Shown here: positions 7,497 to 10,000 of the stretch, piece after piece
Layout: every line of letters begins with the position of its first letter
How positions within the stretch are numbered: the stretch's first letter is position 1
Assembly: GCA_018398815.1 (NCBI GenBank)
Contig: CM031611.1
Coordinates: 47,720,664-47,730,663, forward strand
Direction: 5' to 3'
DNA: 10,000 nucleotides
Source of the DNA: Conus ventricosus
Taxonomy: Eukaryota; Mollusca; Gastropoda; Neogastropoda; Conidae
Notes under the pieces: generated by a model
The model's input: the letters and a program-made list of their open reading frames with translations, nothing else
Database searches by the model: none
Told to the model about the DNA's origin: nothing
Program-made: the position numbers and the translations under genes

Positions 7497-8751
7497 GTCC
7501 TGTCCGGAGCTGCCCTCCTCCTGGCCGTCTTCGGCGGCGTGGACCACGTGGCCTGCGCCAGCCAGGAAACCCGGGAACCCTCCCGCCACCTCCCCTCCAT
7601 CCTGCCCCTGACCTCCACCCTCCTCTTCCTCCTCCTCTTCCTGCCCATCTCCGCCCTGACGCTGGCCTGCGCGTGGCAGGATCTTCCCCAGCGGGCTCCC
7701 ATCGCCCGAGCCTTCCAGGACATCGGCATCGACTCCGCCAACTACGTCATCGGCGCCGGGGCCGTGTTCGGCTTGTCGGCGACGGCTCTTGTCGGGGTGT
7801 TCCACACGTCCAGGATTTTGTACAGCGTGGCTGCGGACGGTCTGCTGCCCGCGTGTCTGGGGAAGACCTCCAGAACGTCTGTGCCCGTGCTGGGCGGGCT
7901 CCTCGCCGGGGGGCTGGCCTCTGTCCTGGCCTTGACCTTGGAGCTGGGCTGCCTGGTGGAGATGTCGGCGATCGGTACCTTGATCCAGTTCCTCATCTCG
8001 GCCGTCGTCCTGGTGTTCGTGCGCTACAGTCCCCAGCCAGTGGGGCTGTGCAGGGACTACTCCGACATGGACCTTTCCGCCGCCGAGGAGGAGCGGCGGT
8101 GTCGTGCGCCGCCGTCGCCCAAACTGGTGCTGATGGCCAACGGTGACTTGCACATGCATTACCACCACCACCACCATCACCACCACAACCTCCAGCAGCT
8201 CAACCACCACAGCAACTACCACTACCACCCACAGAGTTCAGACTCTTCTCCGTCGTGCATCCCGGCCTCCTTCTCCGCCTGTTCTGCCGCCAGGACCAGC
8301 AGCGCCTCGGAGACCGAAACGTCGGCGCTCTTCCCCCTCGGCGAAGACTCGGCGGGCTGCCAGAGAGTGGTCCAATCCAGCTCCAGCCTGTCCTCGCTGC
8401 TCCGCAAGTCCTCCTGCGCCAAGGTGACCCCCGACCTCAGGACGTGGCGAACGGCGCGCCACCTGCTGTTGGTGTTCCTGCTCGCGAGCACCGGCCTAGG
8501 GGCGACAACTCGTCTCTGGCCCTCCGACCCTGCGTCCTCGTGGTGGGCCGTGACGCTGGCGTGCGTCAGCGTGTCGCTGCTGCTGGTGACGTCGTTGGGA
8601 CTCTTGCGTCAGCCGCAGAGTGACGTCAAACTGTACTTCAGGACTCCCGGCGTGCCGGTGTTGCCCTTGATGTCCGTGGTGGTGGGCTGCGTGCTGTTGG
8701 CTGCCCTACCGGCTGTCGCCTGGCTGCGCTTTGCTGTCTGGACAGCTGTGG
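7497..8751 (+). CDS. SLC7A cationic amino acid transporter (CAT) family, large exon B
   Basis: This exon encodes 418 residues plus one base and carries most of the C-terminal half of a CAT-type transporter. It opens VLSGAALLLAVFGGVDHVAC. Family landmarks follow: ETREPSRHLP (30s; CAT EEVKNPQKAIP), SRILYSVAADGLLP at 105-118 (CAT PRVIYAMAEDGLL), VEMSAIGTLI at 154-163, and FVRYSP near 174. Hydrophobic segments lie at about 1-20, 38-59, 82-106, 128-148, 154-176, 321-335, 348-370 and 388-408. Residues 177-320 form the variable cytosolic loop, rich in Ser and His. The end (380-418, YFRTPGVPVLP then WLRFAVWTAVG) is the CAT C-terminal permease domain, which would finish in a further exon. Acceptor AG is at 7495-7496; donor is G/GTAAGG with GT at 8752, phase 1. 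There are no stops or frameshifts. It is divergent: the canonical FYAFVGFD and GEE are LAVFGGVD and SQE here. Confidence 0.93.
8151..8234 (+). repeat. Histidine-rich tract inside exon B
   Basis: The frame encodes HMHYHHHHHHHHNLQQ then LNHHSNYHYHPQ, with 14 His in 28 residues, mostly CAC codons in a microsatellite-like CAC/CAT run. It lies in the variable loop (residues 219-246 of exon B). The frame stays open on both sides, so it is part of the protein and not a break. Polymorphism in length is likely for such a run. Confidence 0.88.
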
Positions 8752-8908
8752 GTAAGGAAAGAGGCTGGGCTGCCTTATCGTCCGTACCGTACCGTCGGGC
8801 AGTTTTAAGTGTGGGGAGATGAAGGATGACCATTTGCTGGTAACCAACGCACACGCGCCTGCACACGAAGGGATAGGGACGCTGGCGTGCGTAGTTGCGT
8901 GTATGCGC
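8752..8908 (+). other. Start of the next transporter intron
   Basis: The GTAAGGAAAG donor begins it. No further exon with C-terminal CAT sequence appears before the CA block at 8909. The final membrane segment and C-terminal tail are therefore expected beyond the window or in a distant exon. Confidence 0.6.
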
Positions 8909-8938
8909 AGGCATACACACACACACACACACACACAC

Positions 8939-8971
<33 letters not shown>

Positions 8972-9128
8972 GTACACAGCAGGCACACACATACGCACAC
9001 ACATGCACACTCGTACACGCACGCGCGCACACGCACGCAAGCTTACATGCGCACACACATACGAACGCACACACGCACACATGTGCACATGCAAACTCCC
9101 GCGCATGCATGCACGTACGCACACACAA

Positions 9129-9179
<51 letters not shown>

Positions 9180-9242
9180 CACACACACACACACATTCAC
9201 GAACGCACACACACACACACACACGCACATGCACGCGCGCGC

Positions 9243-9302
<60 letters not shown>

Positions 9303-9311
9303 GCGCCTACA

Positions 9312-9379
<68 letters not shown>
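8909..9379 (+). repeat. Long interrupted (CA)n microsatellite block
   Basis: Several long pure CA runs are present: about 8911-8938, 8940-8970, 9130-9175, 9245-9294 and 9313-9379 (about 33 units). They are separated by CA-like sequence with GCAC, TACAC and CGCG variants. Cys-Val and His-Thr open frames on both strands are artefacts. The CGCGCGCG patch at 9233-9241 and the CA runs are known to favour Z-DNA. Confidence 0.95.
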
Positions 9380-9381
<2 letters not shown>

Positions 9382-9393
9382 CCTACCTTGGTG

Positions 9394-9526
9394 GAGACTG
9401 AAGATATGGGTTCTGACTTCTGAGAGCTGTTTGATATCTGGATGCAGTACTTTTGTGTGGACCTGGATCGCTATCAGAGATATCAAACAGCTCTCAGAAG
9501 AAGACAGAACCCATCTCTTCAGTCTC
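9394..9526. repeat. Inverted repeat (foldback) of LINE-derived sequence
   Basis: Arm one (9394-9439, 46 bases) is the reverse complement of arm two (9478-9526, 49 bases), apart from a 3-base indel and a few mismatches. A 38-base spacer lies between. Arm two lies inside the LINE coding fragment, so arm one is an inverted copy of it. The left arm starts just after the CA block. See the finding for how it may have arisen. Confidence 0.85.
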
Positions 9527-10000
9527 TATCAGGACACTTTCGATAAAGACTATGTCCCAGAAGACTGGACACACAATTACCTGAAAGCGTTACCAAAACC
9601 TACGAGTTGGAAACCAGACGTCTGTACCTCATAAACTCTCTATGGAATTACCTCAAGACTCTCCTGTCTCCCCTGTTTGATACATTGTTTACCCTAAAGG
9701 CCCAATAGACACGGAGCTGCTCGAGTATTGACGGTGTAATTCACAAATCAGCATCACAAAATGCTAAAGAAAGACAGAAAGCAGTAGTTGAACAACATTG
9801 CTCAGTGGTGTCAAAAAACTGGATCGTCCATCAACCCTACAAAAGCCCAGACATTAGTCTGCACTCTCAACAACAAGACACCAGGACAAGTACCCTCACC
9901 AGTTTTCCTTCAGTGGAATACCAATTGAATCAACTGATAACCTACGCTATTTAGGTATAGGCTTTGATAAAATGCTGACCTTTAGAAAACATGTGCAAAA
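9455..10000 (+). pseudogene. Decayed LINE reverse-transcriptase fragment
   Basis: First part (frame from 9458): WTWIAIRDIKQLSEEDRTHL, then VPEDWTHNYLKALPKPT, matching the block just before the reverse transcriptase fingers of non-LTR retrotransposons. Then, frameshifted, RVGNQTSVPHKLSMELPQDS, with LPQDSPVSP (9648-9674) equivalent to the GxPQGSxLSP block. Then DGVIHK (9730-9747), which sits where the YADD catalytic block should be, followed by IAQWCQKTGSSINPTKAQ. After another frameshift comes DNLRYLGIGFDKMLTF, the thumb-region motif that follows the polymerase core. The F-x-D-x-x-x-AFD block is missing between the first two parts. Stops and at least three frameshifts occur. It continues past the window edge. 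Confidence 0.82.

Noticed and set aside
7413..8228. A 271-codon minus-strand open frame over exon B
   Set aside because: It is a shadow of the GC-rich + strand exon, whose frame matches the CAT family from end to end.
8887..9423. His-Thr and Cys-Val open frames up to 190 codons
   Set aside because: They are microsatellite artefacts of the CA block on both strands.

Overview
This is eukaryotic, animal-type DNA. It holds spliced gene pieces with canonical GT-AG borders, large intronic or intergenic stretches, abundant di- and trinucleotide microsatellites, a tRNA-derived SINE and decayed non-LTR retrotransposon (LINE) fragments. The microsatellite load and the SINE plus LINE mix would fit an invertebrate such as a mollusc, but the taxonomic guess is weak: no species-diagnostic sequence is recognised.

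The only functional-looking gene is a member of the SLC7A cationic amino acid transporter (CAT) family on the + strand. Two coding exons are visible. Exon A (5721-5858, 46 codons) carries one membrane segment and an extracellular N-W-T sequon. Exon B (7497-8751, 418 codons plus one base) carries most of the C-terminal half. It includes a long, Ser- and His-rich loop where CAT proteins have their variable cytosolic loop, and the start of the CAT-specific C-terminal domain. They are joined by a phase-0 intron (5859-7496). About 1.1 kb of that intron is imperfect trinucleotide repeat: first GTA/GTG/GCA-like, then GAT/GAC/CTG-like. Exons for the N-terminal membrane segments and the last C-terminal residues are not recognised and must lie outside the window or be undetected.

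Layout: 1-1640 is almost entirely microsatellite (CA, GA, GAAA, CT, poly-G, a 23-base poly-C). 1640-2257 is mostly unremarkable unique sequence. 2258-2356 is a 33-bp triplicate. 2441 to about 2720 is a tRNA-derived SINE. 3322-3570 is a broken LINE C-terminal fragment. 3625-3674 folds like a minimal type I hammerhead ribozyme on the minus strand, with one core deviation. 3760-4466 is compound microsatellite. 4545-4769 is a 75-bp minisatellite and 5002-5115 a 37-39-bp minisatellite. 5721-8751 is the transporter segment. 8909-9379 is a very long interrupted CA block. 9394-9526 is a foldback of LINE-derived sequence. About 9455-10000 is a second LINE reverse-transcriptase fragment whose catalytic blocks are deleted.

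No operon-like organisation, CRISPR array, intact tRNA or rRNA gene, or intact mobile element is present. Most long open frames lie in low-complexity repeat and are not genes. I did not find a convincing new multi-gene system. The items most worth a check are the hammerhead-like fold, the LINE foldback and the histidine-rich loop of the transporter.
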